DNA of 64,000 nucleotides, from assembly GCF_011759605.1 (NCBI RefSeq), contig NZ_JAAOYX010000001.1, positions 2,223,063-2,287,062 on the forward strand, read 5' to 3'. Positions 37,985 to 46,617 of this stretch are shown piece after piece. The DNA comes from Luteibacter sp. SG786. Lineage in GTDB: Bacteria > Pseudomonadota > Gammaproteobacteria > Xanthomonadales > Rhodanobacteraceae. The notes below the pieces were generated by a model, which searched no databases, was not told the origin of the DNA, and saw only the letters and a list, made by a program, of their open reading frames with translations. Position numbers and translations under genes: made by a program. The first letter of the stretch is position 1. Each line of letters opens with the position of its first letter.

Positions 37985-38887
37985 ATGTCGTCCGTCGCAG
38001 AGACCCCAGCCGATTCGCTTGTCGCCACGGGTCCCCGAGACTGGCGCACGCCGGCCGAACTCGTGGCCCTCGGTGCGATCTGGGGCGGCTCGTTCCTCTT
38101 CATGCGCGTTGCGGCGAAGGACTTCGGACCGTTTCCGATGGTGGCGACCCGCCTGGCTTTCGGGTCGGCGATATTGCTGCCCCTTCTGTGGCGGGCGCGC
38201 TCCGTCATCCGCGTCGCCCACCTCTGGAAGATGCTGGCGTTGGGCGCGCTCAGCGCGGCCATTCCGTTCACCCTGTTCGCATGGGGCGCGGAACGCGCTC
38301 CCGCAGGCATCGGCGCCATTGCCAACAGCATGACCGTGCTCTTCGCCGCCCTGGTCGCCTTCATAGGCTTCGGCGAGAAGATCGGCACGCGTAAGGCCAT
38401 CGCGCTGGTGGCGGGATTCATCGGCGTGGTGATCCTGGCCAGCGGCCGCACCGCGGGTGAGAACGTGGCCCCCGCCGCGCTCGCCGGCGCCGCCGCGTCG
38501 TTCTGTTACGGGCTGGCGGCCAATCTCATCAAGAGGTACCTGTCGGACATCGCGCCGACCGCGGTGGCGGCGGGCTGCCTGCTCGGAGCCACCCTGCTGA
38601 TGGCGCCGCTGGCCGTGTTCACCTGGCCGGAGGCGCCGATTCCCGCCAGGTCCTGGGTGGCCGTGGTGGCGCTTGGCGTGCTCTCGACGGGCCTCGCCTA
38701 TGCGTTCTATTTCCGCCTTATCCAGCGTATCGGTGCTCCGCGCGCGGCCACGTCCACGTACCTCGTGCCGCTGTTCGGCGTGGGCTGGGCATGGATGTTC
38801 CTGGGCGAAGCATTGACTCCGACCATGGCGATCGCCGGCGCCATCATCCTGGGCAGCGTCATCTTCAGCCAGAAGCGCAAGGCCTGA
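37985..38887 (+). CDS. EamA/DMT-family transporter
   Basis: Inner-membrane drug/metabolite transporter, often an amino-acid or metabolite exporter. From the ATG at 37985 with TGAGG upstream the product is 300 residues, with ten predicted helices in two EamA repeats. The first repeat has the family string L-G-A-I-W-G-G-S-F-L-F-M-R near residue 32 and A-T-R-L-A-F-G; the second repeat ends with F-G-V-G-W-A-W-M-F-L-G-E-A-L-T-P near residue 265. The substrate is unknown. It lies between the ABC exporter and the serine hydrolase without sign of an operon. Confidence 0.9.
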   Translation: MSSVAETPADSLVATGPRDWRTPAELVALGAIWGGSFLFMRVAAKDFGPFPMVATRLAFGSAILLPLLWRARSVIRVAHLWKMLALGALSAAIPFTLFAWGAERAPAGIGAIANSMTVLFAALVAFIGFGEKIGTRKAIALVAGFIGVVILASGRTAGENVAPAALAGAAASFCYGLAANLIKRYLSDIAPTAVAAGCLLGATLLMAPLAVFTWPEAPIPARSWVAVVALGVLSTGLAYAFYFRLIQRIGAPRAATSTYLVPLFGVGWAWMFLGEALTPTMAIAGAIILGSVIFSQKRKA

Positions 38888-38953
38888 GCGCTCCCTTTCG
38901 CCGGGGGCGCCGCTTCGACTAGTCTCGGCTCTCTCCAGATGCAGGGACTGTCC

Positions 38954-40588
38954 ATGTCGCGCCTTCGCCAATGCCTCGCCTTCGGCGTCGCAAGCTTCGT
39001 TTTCGCGCTCGCCGCGCAAGCCCAGGAAGCCGATGCAACCGCTTCCGCCGCCGCTTCCGCCCCCGCCGCCCGGCCGGCGGCTCTCGCCGACTTCGACGCC
39101 TACGTCGATGCGACACGCAAGCAGTTCGACGTGCCGGGTATCGGCGTGGCGATCGTGAAGGACGGCAAGACCGTTCTCGAGATGGGCTCCGGTGTCCGCA
39201 AGCTGGGCGAACCGGCGAAGGTCGATGCGCATACGCAGTTCGCGATCGCGTCGAACACCAAGGCGTTCACCGCCGCGTCGCTGTCGATCCTGGCCGACGA
39301 GAAAAAGCTGGACATGAACGACCGCGTGATCGACCGGTTGCCGTGGTTCCAGATGTCAGACCCGTACGTGACGCGCGAGATGCGTATTCGCGATCTCCTG
39401 GCGCACCGCAGCGGGCTCAGTCTCGGCGCCGGCGACCTGTTGTACTGGCCGGCCACCACCTATACCACGCAGGAAGTGGTGCAGCGGCTCCGGCACGTGC
39501 CACTCACCAACAGCTTCCGTGCGGAATACGCATACGACAACATCCTCTTCGCCGTGGCCGGTCTCGTCATCGAGCAGGTTTCAGGCAAGCCGTGGGCCGA
39601 CTTCGTGCGCGAGCGCATCTTCGCGCCGCTGGGCATGACCGAATCGCAGACCCATGCGCCCGACAGCATCGGGCCGAACGACGACATCGCCACCGGGCAC
39701 GCCAAGTTCGACTTCAAGGACCTGAAGGCGGTAGCGCCCATGTCGTGGAACAACAACCAGGCCGCGGGCGGCATCTACTCCAGCGTGCACGATCTCTCCA
39801 AGTGGATGAACATGCAGCTGGCGGGCGGCACCTATACCGATGCCTCGGGCAAGGAACAGCGGCTGTTCAGCGCGAAGCGACAGGCGGAGATGTGGTCGCT
39901 GCTCACGCCCATTCGCATCAGCGAACCGAGTGTGCCGGAACTCAAGGCCACCAAGCCCAATTTCTACGGTTACGGCGAAGGCTGGTTCGTTTCGGATTAC
40001 CGCGGCCACAAGCTCGTATGGCACACCGGCGGCTGGCCGGGCATGGTGTCGCGCGTGACGCTGGTGCCGGACCTCAAGCTTGGCATCGTGGTCCTCACCA
40101 ACCAGGAATCCGGTGCCGCCTTCCAGGCCGTGACCATGCGTGCGCTCGATGCTTTCATGGACGCGCCGAAAACCGATTGGAACGCGGCCTATGCGGCAAG
40201 CGTGAAGAAGGCCGAGGCCAACGCCGACGAGAGCATGAAGAAACACGAGGCGGCGCGCATGAAAGGCGCGAAGCCCTCGCTCCCGCTCGATCGCTATGCC
40301 GGCACGTATCGCGATCCCTGGTACGGCGACGTCAAGGTGACGAAGGAGGGCGGGAAGCTGGTGATGAGCTTCGCCAAGACGGCACAGCTCAAGGGCACCC
40401 TCGAGCCCTGGCAGCACGACACCTTCATTGCCCACTGGAACGATCGCTCGCTCAACGGCGACGCCTTCGTCAACTTCTCGCTGGATCCGGACGGCAAGGT
40501 GCGGGAAGTGCGCATGGAGCCGGTGTCGCCGCTGACCGACTTCAGCTTCGACTTCCAGGACCTGCGCCTGACGCCAGTCACCGACTGA
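38954..40588 (+). CDS. secreted serine hydrolase, beta-lactamase class C/esterase family, with DUF3471 tail
   Basis: Penicillin-binding-protein-fold hydrolase, probably periplasmic; could be a peptidase or esterase. The ATG at 38954 has CAGGGA upstream and is preferred to the in-frame ATG at 38939. The 544-residue product has a signal peptide ending A-A-Q-A near residue 23. The catalytic serine is in S100-N-T-K103 (S-x-x-K), the tyrosine motif is Y194-D-N (Y-x-N), and the third motif is W-H-T-G-G near residue 358 (H-T-G in place of K-T-G). The C-terminal 140 residues, including Y-A-G-T-Y-R-D-P-W-Y-G-D, match the DUF3471-type lid seen in the D-aminopeptidase/esterase group. Not a clear antibiotic-resistance enzyme. 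Confidence 0.9.
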   Translation: MSRLRQCLAFGVASFVFALAAQAQEADATASAAASAPAARPAALADFDAYVDATRKQFDVPGIGVAIVKDGKTVLEMGSGVRKLGEPAKVDAHTQFAIASNTKAFTAASLSILADEKKLDMNDRVIDRLPWFQMSDPYVTREMRIRDLLAHRSGLSLGAGDLLYWPATTYTTQEVVQRLRHVPLTNSFRAEYAYDNILFAVAGLVIEQVSGKPWADFVRERIFAPLGMTESQTHAPDSIGPNDDIATGHAKFDFKDLKAVAPMSWNNNQAAGGIYSSVHDLSKWMNMQLAGGTYTDASGKEQRLFSAKRQAEMWSLLTPIRISEPSVPELKATKPNFYGYGEGWFVSDYRGHKLVWHTGGWPGMVSRVTLVPDLKLGIVVLTNQESGAAFQAVTMRALDAFMDAPKTDWNAAYAASVKKAEANADESMKKHEAARMKGAKPSLPLDRYAGTYRDPWYGDVKVTKEGGKLVMSFAKTAQLKGTLEPWQHDTFIAHWNDRSLNGDAFVNFSLDPDGKVREVRMEPVSPLTDFSFDFQDLRLTPVTD

Positions 40589-40604
40589 CGCAGGCGCATC
40601 AGGG

Positions 40605-43022
40605 CTACGCGTCGGGGTCTGTCGAGGCCTTCGGCGCGTCGGCCCCGGTCGGGCCGACGAGGTCGCCCACGCTGCCGCCCGAGCGCAGCACCAGGTCCTG
40701 CGGGCGCAGCAGCGGAATGCCCGCATCGCGCAGGCGCGCGATGATGTCGAACAGCAGGTCGCTTTTCACGCCGCCCGTGTCGCGGGGGCTGCCCACGTAG
40801 CAGATGGCCATGAAGGTCATCGCGGCATGGTCCACGTTGTCCAGCATCACCAGCGGCGAGGGAGTCTCCTGCACCGAGGCGTGGTCGTGCATGGCAGCGA
40901 GCATGAGTTCGCGTATCGCGAGCGGGTCACTGTCCAGGGGCATCGGCATCTTGAACAGCACGCGTCCCTGCGGGTTCGCCATCGTCATGTTGCGTACGGG
41001 CTTGGTGATGAAGGACGAGTTCGGCACGATGATGGTCGAGCGGTCGGCTACCTGGATCTCCGTGGCGCGGACATTGATCCGCCGGATGTCGCCCTCGGCA
41101 TCGTCAAGCACTACCCAGTCGCCCACCTTGACGGGCCGTTCCGCCAGCAGGATCAAACCGGAAATGAAATTCTGCACGATGGCCTGGAGGCCGAAGCCGA
41201 TACCGACCGAGAGAGCGGACGCCACCCAGGCCACGTTCTGCACGGAAAGGCCCATGGCGAGCAGGGCGATGGCCACCACGATCACGATGCCGACGTAGCC
41301 GAGCAAGGTGGTGAGCGAACTGCGCATACCGGGATCGAGGTTGGTCCGCGGCAGGTATTGCTCCGACATCCAGTTCTTGATCACCCGCACCGCCAGCAGG
41401 CCCAGGAAGAACAGAACGATGGCGCTGAGGATCTGGCTGGGTTTGAGTTCGACGTTGTAGATCTTCAGCGATTGCAGCTTGCTGCCAAGCGCGAGGATGT
41501 CCGAAGCCCCTGCGCCGAAGCCCGACATCACGGCGGTCAGGCCGAACAGGAACAGCGCCAGGCGTACCACGCCCGACAGGAGCACGCCGGCCTGGTCGAG
41601 CAGCTTCGGATGAGTGCCGAATACCGCCTGCGCACGGGCGCTCATCGGGCCCTTCTCGGAGAGAAGGGTTTCGAACAGATCGTCGACGAGGCGCATCGTC
41701 AGATAGGTGGCGGCAATGACGATCGCCGTCCATACGACCTGGCCCGCCATGAACGAGGCAAAGGCGATGAAACCCGTGAGCAGCCCGATCCACGAGGCCA
41801 CGATGGCGATCCACGCGGCCGCGATGAACAGGCTGGCCCAGATCGGCCGCGGGGGCGGCGGCGTGCCGTCGACATCGTGGTGGTGCGTGCGGCTGAGCCG
41901 CAGGAGTGCAACGGCCGCGAGCAGCGTCAGCACGATGGCCTGCAGGCTGCTGGTGACCACGGTGGCGGCAAGGCTCGTGCCGATCGTCCGGTTCAGTTCC
42001 TTCAGGAAATAGAACAGCACCACCGCGAGCGAGATGAGCATGGGAAACCGGCGCAGCGCCAGCGCCGTTTCGTCCGGTATGGCCGGCAGGCGCCATGAAG
42101 GGCGCTTCGCCGAGATGAGCGCGCGGCCGAGGCCGGCGACAAAGGCACCGAAGAACACGATGCGCACGAGTGCGCGGGCCATCTCGTCCGTGTCCTCACT
42201 GAAGACGTCGTTCCAGTTGAGGCCCGTGTACAGGAGCTGCGTGCCCAGCCCGGTGGTCAGGGTGGACGTGAGCGCGATGCCCACGATCAGGGCAGAGCGG
42301 CGCAACCGCCCCGGCGGCATGCGGTTGGCGGTAAGGCTCCGCACGCGCGATTCGATATAGAAGCGCACCACCGTCATCAGCAGCAGGCCCAGCACCACGC
42401 AGGAGATCAGCACCGTGCGGTTGCCGCTGCTCCAACTGGTCGCGACATCGCTCTTCACGGTGTCGGAGAACGCACGCAGGTTCGCCAGGTCGCGCGGGAA
42501 CGCGGCCGCCGGTTCGGACCAGAAGGGGCGCGACAGCGGTGAGTTCGTGCGCTGCGAAATGGTTTCCTGGAATCGGGTACGGCGCAGGTTGATCAGCTGG
42601 TTGGCGGTCTGCTGGGCCTCGAGCGCGATGCCGTCGGCCGTCTTGATGCGCGCATCGACCGTGTCGAAGGCCTTCTGTGCGTCCCTTCGGGTGGCCGCCA
42701 GCTCCGGCGCTTCCTTTGTACCGGCCGCCGGGGGCGGGCCCAGCTGATCCAGGCGTGCCTTCGCCGCGTCGCGGTCCGGTTGCAGGGAGCTCGACACCTT
42801 TTGGGCAGCGTCCGCCACGTCCGAGACTTTTCCGCGGAGGCTGTCGAGGTCCTGGTTGGAAGCCTTGTCGTCCTTCATCGCCTTCTCGATCGCGTCGAGC
42901 TGGCTGCGAAGGGCGTCGATCTGCTGAGCCGGGGTGGCCGGGGACCCTTCGTCCGTCTGCGCCAGCGCGCCGCCGGAGCAGACCAGGAGGAGGGCGATAA
43001 AGAAAATTCGTAAGGTGCGCAT
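40605..43022 (-). CDS. large MscS-family mechanosensitive channel with DUF3772 domain
   Basis: Inner-membrane channel of the MscK/YbdG-like large class. From the ATG at 43022 the product is 805 residues, starting with a signal peptide ending G-A-L-A-Q (an ATG at 43049 adds nine residues). Residues 30-200 are a periplasmic helical, coiled-coil-like domain of the DUF3772 kind. About ten transmembrane helices follow. The pore helix is near residues 595-615, with A-L-S-V-G-I-G-F-G-L-Q-A-I-V-Q-N-F-I-S-G, then the beta domain R-P-V-K-V-G-D-W-V and I-I-V-P-N-S-S-F-I. It is on the strand opposite to its neighbours and divergent from tpiA. It is the second MscS-type gene in the window. Confidence 0.93.
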   Translation of the reverse strand: MRTLRIFFIALLLVCSGGALAQTDEGSPATPAQQIDALRSQLDAIEKAMKDDKASNQDLDSLRGKVSDVADAAQKVSSSLQPDRDAAKARLDQLGPPPAAGTKEAPELAATRRDAQKAFDTVDARIKTADGIALEAQQTANQLINLRRTRFQETISQRTNSPLSRPFWSEPAAAFPRDLANLRAFSDTVKSDVATSWSSGNRTVLISCVVLGLLLMTVVRFYIESRVRSLTANRMPPGRLRRSALIVGIALTSTLTTGLGTQLLYTGLNWNDVFSEDTDEMARALVRIVFFGAFVAGLGRALISAKRPSWRLPAIPDETALALRRFPMLISLAVVLFYFLKELNRTIGTSLAATVVTSSLQAIVLTLLAAVALLRLSRTHHHDVDGTPPPPRPIWASLFIAAAWIAIVASWIGLLTGFIAFASFMAGQVVWTAIVIAATYLTMRLVDDLFETLLSEKGPMSARAQAVFGTHPKLLDQAGVLLSGVVRLALFLFGLTAVMSGFGAGASDILALGSKLQSLKIYNVELKPSQILSAIVLFFLGLLAVRVIKNWMSEQYLPRTNLDPGMRSSLTTLLGYVGIVIVVAIALLAMGLSVQNVAWVASALSVGIGFGLQAIVQNFISGLILLAERPVKVGDWVVLDDAEGDIRRINVRATEIQVADRSTIIVPNSSFITKPVRNMTMANPQGRVLFKMPMPLDSDPLAIRELMLAAMHDHASVQETPSPLVMLDNVDHAAMTFMAICYVGSPRDTGGVKSDLLFDIIARLRDAGIPLLRPQDLVLRSGGSVGDLVGPTGADAPKASTDPDA

Positions 43023-43180
43023 GGGGCGATGATCGAAGCCGGTATCCATCAGGTCAAATGCCCGACCGATGCGTTACGCTCCGTGAACGGGCCCCCGGAC
43101 CCTCCATGCGGCAATGCAGCTTTGCCCGGGAGGGGGCCGCCGCTATCCTGCCGCCCCTTTGCCCACGCCTGGAAGCTCCC

Positions 43181-43933
43181 ATGCGCAAGAAGCTGGTCGC
43201 CGGTAACTGGAAGATGCATGGCTCACGCAGCATGGCCGACGCGCTTGTGCGCGAGATCGTCGAGAACCGTCCCGACGGCGTGGACATCCTGGTTTTCCCG
43301 CCGGACGTGTACCTGGCGGAGCTGACCAAGCGCTACGGCGACCGGGGCCTTGAATTCGGTGGGCAGGATCTTTCCGAGCATCACGTGCCTGGCGCCTACA
43401 CCGGTGAGGTGTCCGGCGGCATGCTCGCGGATGTCGGGGCCACGTGGGTCCTGGTCGGGCACTCGGAGCGCCGCCAGTACCAGCACGAAAGCGACGACCT
43501 GCTGACGAAGAAATTCGCCGCGGCACGCAAGGCCGGGTTGAAACCCATCCTGTGCGTGGGAGAAACCCTGGAGGAACACGAAGCAGGGCAGGCGGAGGCG
43601 GTGATCCAGCGTCAGCTGGGGGCCGTGCTCGACAGCTGCGGGGTGGAGTGTTTCCGCGAAGCGGCCATTGCCTACGAGCCGGTCTGGGCCATCGGCACCG
43701 GGCTCACGGCCACGCCCGAGAAGGCGCAGAAAATTCATGCCGCCATCCGTAGCCAACTGGCAAAAAAGGATGCTAATATCTCGCTCCTGACCCGGGTGCT
43801 TTACGGCGGAAGCGTCAAGCCGGCCAATGCGGCCGAACTTTTCGCCCAGCCGGATGTGGACGGGGGACTCATCGGCGGTGCTGCACTTGTGGCCTCCGAT
43901 TTCCTGGATATATGCGCCGCGGCGCGTCGATAA
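43181..43933 (+). CDS. tpiA: triosephosphate isomerase
   Basis: Glycolytic enzyme interconverting dihydroxyacetone phosphate and glyceraldehyde-3-phosphate. The 250-residue product starts M-R-K-K-L-V-A-G-N-W-K-M-H with the substrate lysine in N-W-K, has catalytic histidine in L-V-G-H-S-E-R-R near residue 95, catalytic glutamate in A-Y-E-P-V-W-A-I-G-T-G near residue 166 (the loop-6 region), and the phosphate loop Y-G-G-S-V-K and G-G-L-I-G-G-A-A-L. The ribosome site GGAAG supports the ATG at 43181. It is followed after 25 bases by secG, the usual order in xanthomonads. Confidence 0.98.
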   Translation: MRKKLVAGNWKMHGSRSMADALVREIVENRPDGVDILVFPPDVYLAELTKRYGDRGLEFGGQDLSEHHVPGAYTGEVSGGMLADVGATWVLVGHSERRQYQHESDDLLTKKFAAARKAGLKPILCVGETLEEHEAGQAEAVIQRQLGAVLDSCGVECFREAAIAYEPVWAIGTGLTATPEKAQKIHAAIRSQLAKKDANISLLTRVLYGGSVKPANAAELFAQPDVDGGLIGGAALVASDFLDICAAARR

Positions 43934-43958
43934 TCGCGACACGGCAAACCAAGAAGAC

Positions 43959-44390
43959 ATGTTCATTCTCTTCAGCGTTTTCTATATCCTGATCGCCGCG
44001 GCGATGATCGTGCTGATTCTCATGCAGCGCGGTGCCGGCGCGGAGGCAGGTTCCGGCTTCGGCGGCGGCGCGTCCGCCACGGTGTTCGGTGCACGTGGCT
44101 CGTCGAGCTTCATGACGCGCGCCACGGCGGTGCTCGCCACCCTGTTTTTCCTGCTCAGCCTCGGCATGGGCATTTACCTCGGCCGTACGGGCAATCCCCA
44201 GCCGGCCGCGGATCTTGGTGTGATGTCGGGTGTCACCACCCCGGCCGCTCCCGCCAACAACGCTCCGGTAGCCCCGGCCGCGTCGGACGTGCCCAGCGCA
44301 CCCGCCGCCACGGCGCCCGCAGCGAACAACGATGTTCCGGCCCCGAAGCAGGAAGCCACGCAGGCTCCCGCCGAACCGGCCAAGAAGTAA
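43959..44390 (+). CDS. secG: preprotein translocase subunit SecG
   Basis: Small SecYEG component that aids protein export across the inner membrane. The 143-residue product has two transmembrane helices, residues 1-22 and 53-74, with the SecG-conserved loop L-M-Q-R-G-A-G-A-E-A-G-S-G-F-G-G-G-A between them. The C-terminal 65 residues are a low-complexity A/P/N-rich tail, unlike E. coli SecG (110 residues) but common in xanthomonads. The ATG at 43959 is preceded by AAGAAG. The tRNA-Leu gene follows 23 bases after the stop. Confidence 0.96.
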   Translation: MFILFSVFYILIAAAMIVLILMQRGAGAEAGSGFGGGASATVFGARGSSSFMTRATAVLATLFFLLSLGMGIYLGRTGNPQPAADLGVMSGVTTPAAPANNAPVAPAASDVPSAPAATAPAANNDVPAPKQEATQAPAEPAKK

Positions 44391-44413
44391 TCGCAACACG
44401 CAGTAAAAGTTAT

Positions 44414-44498
44414 GCCCAGGTGGCGGAATTGGTAGACGCACTACCTTGAGGTGGTAGCGGCTTAGGTCGTGGGGGTTCGAGTCCCCCCTTGGGCACCA
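44414..44498 (+). tRNA. tRNA-Leu (anticodon GAG)
   Basis: The acceptor arms are GCCCAGG (44414-44420) and CTTGGGC (44488-44494, one G-U pair), then discriminator A and encoded CCA (44496-44498). The D arm is TGGCGGAATTGGTAGACGCA-like, the anticodon stem is CTACC/GGTAG with loop TTGAGGT, so the anticodon GAG is at 44448-44450. The T arm has GGTTCGAGTCC. A long variable arm is present (class II), as expected for leucine. Length is 85 bases. Decodes CUC and CUU. It sits directly after secG, as in related genomes. Confidence 0.97.
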
Positions 44499-44534
44499 AC
44501 GCAAGATCCGGACAACCTCAACCGGATCGCAATG

Positions 44535-44558
44535 AAACCCGCGAAAGCGGGTTTTTTT
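44535..44558 (+). terminator. rho-independent terminator after tRNA-Leu
   Basis: Stem AAACCCGC / GCGGGTTT with a GAAA tetraloop and a run of seven T residues (44552-44558). It ends the tpiA-secG-tRNA unit. Confidence 0.93.
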
Positions 44559-44616
44559 GTGCGCGCTTTCCGCTTGCCCTAATCTCCTGTGCTCTTACTC
44601 GTTTCGAAGCGGTGCG

Positions 44617-45138
44617 ATGAAAACGCCAGTACTTATCGTGCTACGCGGTAACGCAGGGTCGGGCAAGAGCACGGTCGCACGACTGCTCTGCGATCGATGG
44701 CGGCCACACAGCGCTTGGATTGCCCAGGATCATGTGCGGCGCACGATCCTGGGCGAGAAGGACACGGCGCTCCGCGACACTCCCGAATTGATGTCCCTCA
44801 TGGCTCGTTACTGCCTGGAAGCAGGGCGGCACACCATCGTGGAGGGAATTTTGCATGCCGGACGGTACGCGCCGATGCTTGAAACCCTGCGCAACCAGCA
44901 CCGCGGTCCAAGCCTGTTTTACAGCTTCGACCTGTCGTTCGAGGAAACGCTTGCGCGCCACACGACCCGCCATTCGCCGGACATAGACGAAGAAATGATG
45001 AGGCGGTGGTACGTCGGTTGGCAGCCGTTGCCGTTCTGTTCGGAAGAGCGAATTCTGGCCGACGAAACGCTCGACGCAATCTTGGACCGCATCGAGTCCG
45101 ACGTGAATCGCCTGGCGAGCCGGCCCTGGATCGCATAG
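44617..45138 (+). CDS. AAA-type P-loop kinase, function unknown
   Basis: The 173-residue product has a Walker A G-N-A-G-S-G-K-S-T at residues 11-19 and a fold like small nucleotide or sugar kinases and zeta-like phosphotransferases; near residue 74 it has T-I-V-E-G-I-L-H, a Walker B-like strand. The lid-type region carries H-T-T-R-H-S-P-D-I-D-E-E-M-M-R-R-W-Y. Similar proteins are annotated as kinase or uridine kinase-like without proof. The ATG at 44617 lacks a strong ribosome site (GAAGCGG). In related genomes the nuo genes often follow secG-tRNA-Leu; here this gene takes that place. Confidence 0.78.
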   Translation: MKTPVLIVLRGNAGSGKSTVARLLCDRWRPHSAWIAQDHVRRTILGEKDTALRDTPELMSLMARYCLEAGRHTIVEGILHAGRYAPMLETLRNQHRGPSLFYSFDLSFEETLARHTTRHSPDIDEEMMRRWYVGWQPLPFCSEERILADETLDAILDRIESDVNRLASRPWIA

Positions 45139-45306
45139 AGCGTTTCTTTGCGTCCGAGGGGATGGAAGGCGGACCGGTACCCAGGATGGCAGCAAGAGGC
45201 CTCCAGGGCGCTGCTGCATCTGATCGTCGGGACATTCGCGGACGGTCGAGCAGGAGCGAAGCCGATGGCGTACGATGGCCGGTCTGTCGCCCTTGGGAAG
45301 CTTTCG

Positions 45307-45738
45307 ATGGAAGAGACGCAGAATCCGGTAAACCGCCTGTTCGGTTTCATGGTCGAGTTCGCCGAGCAGATGCTGGCCAAGAGTGGCGAATTCTTCCCGT
45401 TCGGGGGATCGATCACGGAGGCGGGGGAAATCGCCGCGGCCGCTGGCGAGCCTGACGACTCGGAGCATCCGGAAGCGCAGGCGGTGTATCAGCTGGTGGC
45501 GAAAGGCCTCGCTTCCATGGCGTCGAGCGGCAATGTGGCGGCGGTGGCGCTCGTCGCCGACGTCGTCATTCCCGAAGAACTCGCGCCTACCGCAGAGAAC
45601 GGCATCCGCGTCCACGTGGAAGCGCCCGGATTCGCGCGCATGGTGTACGTGCCCTACGAACTCCGTACCGGCGAAGAACAGCCCGTGCGTCTGCACGAGC
45701 CGTTGGCCGTCGAGATCGACGCCCAGTTCTTCGGCTGA
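45307..45738 (+). CDS. hypothetical protein
   Basis: I do not recognise this 143-residue protein. The ATG at 45307 has GGGAAG seven bases before it; an in-frame ATG at 45265 with AGGAGCGA would add 14 residues, so the start is not settled. The product is acidic, with no signal peptide or membrane helix. It starts M-E-E-T-Q-N-P-V-N-R-L-F-G and has an amphipathic helical region, then a beta-rich C-terminal half (V-A-L-V-A-D-V-V-I-P-E-E, and Y-V-P-Y-E-L-R). Codon use is normal for the region, so it is surely coding. It is convergent with the zinc finger gene across 15 bases. Confidence 0.72.
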   Translation: MEETQNPVNRLFGFMVEFAEQMLAKSGEFFPFGGSITEAGEIAAAAGEPDDSEHPEAQAVYQLVAKGLASMASSGNVAAVALVADVVIPEELAPTAENGIRVHVEAPGFARMVYVPYELRTGEEQPVRLHEPLAVEIDAQFFG

Positions 45739-45753
45739 CGATACGGATTGTCG

Positions 45754-46119
45754 CTAGCGGTTCTGTGCGCGCAACAACACGCGTTGCCAGTTCGGGGGAA
45801 CGCGGTCCTCGGGCCCCGGTGTCGTCTGGGTCGTCGGATGGCTGTGCGGCGGCGCGAGCTGCGGCCCATCGAACCCTTCGCCGGTACGGTAATCGTAAAA
45901 CCAGTCCTCACCCGGCTCGAAGCTCTGGATGATCGGGTGGCCCGTTTCTTTCGCGTGCTTCGTGGCGTGCTTCGACAGCGAGTCGTCGCAGCAGCCAATG
46001 TGGCCGCATTGCGCACAGCGGCGAAGGTGTAACCACCAGCCCCCATCCTGCTCGCATTCGACGCAGCCGGTGCCGCTGGGTGGCACCGAAGGGTCGATGC
46101 CGTCACTCTGCTTGGTCAT
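45754..46119 (-). CDS. UBP-type zinc finger domain protein
   Basis: The 121-residue product has a ZnF-UBP fold: C-V-E-C-E-Q-D-G-G-W-W-L-H-L-R-R-C-A-Q-C-G-H-I-G-C-C-D-D at residues 19-45, then H-x-x-x-H-A-K-E-T-G-H-P-I-I. In eukaryotes this domain binds the ubiquitin C-terminus; bacteria carry it without ubiquitin, and the role is unknown. A C-terminal tail with E-D-W-F-Y-D-Y and P-P-H-S-H-P is also typical of bacterial copies. The ATG at 46119 has GGGAG upstream; a longer ATG at 46161 is rejected. Some relatives lie next to chloride channels or thioredoxin reductases, but not here. Confidence 0.88.
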   Translation of the reverse strand: MTKQSDGIDPSVPPSGTGCVECEQDGGWWLHLRRCAQCGHIGCCDDSLSKHATKHAKETGHPIIQSFEPGEDWFYDYRTGEGFDGPQLAPPHSHPTTQTTPGPEDRVPPNWQRVLLRAQNR

Positions 46120-46222
46120 GGAAGCTCCCGGTAGCCGATGCTTCGGGGCAGCGTAAGGCAAGAACCGGCACCGTGCATCCCCCGGATGAGGCGAGGTCGA
46201 CGTCCGCCCATCTGGGTGAAGG

Positions 46223-46501
46223 TCACCGGGCAGGAGCGTCGCATTCCCGGGATAGCGTTCCCACCGACTTCGTCAGAGTACGAAGGGCGATCCGCAGTTC
46301 CATGGCATTCGGATGGCCGTCGGCCAGCAGGGCTTCGATTTTCTCGGCGGCGTCGGCGACATTGAGGTAGTCGTACTGGAGCGCGCAGCGAGCCATGTGG
46401 TTGGCGCGCAATTGCGCTTCCGCGTAGTCGCGGTACCGCAGCGCCTGGAGCAGCCCGAGGGCCTCCAGGGAGATCTCCTGGGTTGGGAGGTTCCTGCACA
46501 T
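46223..46501 (-). CDS. small hypothetical protein
   Basis: I do not recognise this 92-residue protein. It begins M-C-R-N-L-P-T-Q-E-I-S-L-E-A-L-G-L-L-Q and is helical and rather basic, with a conserved-looking stretch A-D-G-H-P-N-A-M-E-L-R-I-A-L. There is no signal peptide or membrane segment. Codon use agrees with neighbours. No ribosome site is visible before the ATG at 46501, so the start may be wrong. It is divergent from the DUF1304 gene. Confidence 0.6.
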   Translation of the reverse strand: MCRNLPTQEISLEALGLLQALRYRDYAEAQLRANHMARCALQYDYLNVADAAEKIEALLADGHPNAMELRIALRTLTKSVGTLSRECDAPAR

Positions 46502-46617
46502 CGCGTTAGTAGGGCCGAACGCCGCACGGGATGCAATCGTCCATCCGGCCTAAGGATGATGTCCGGCAGCTTTAACGGCTATCCTTCGCCACCCGGCTCC
46601 CTATGCAAGGATTCCGC

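Noticed and set aside
38954-40588. Class C beta-lactamase as a resistance gene
   Set aside because: Catalytic motifs fit the broad family, but the H-T-G motif, the length and the DUF3471-like tail point to an esterase or peptidase group.
44414-45300. Integrative element next to tRNA-Leu
   Set aside because: No integrase and no repeated tRNA 3' end found downstream within the window; composition is unchanged.
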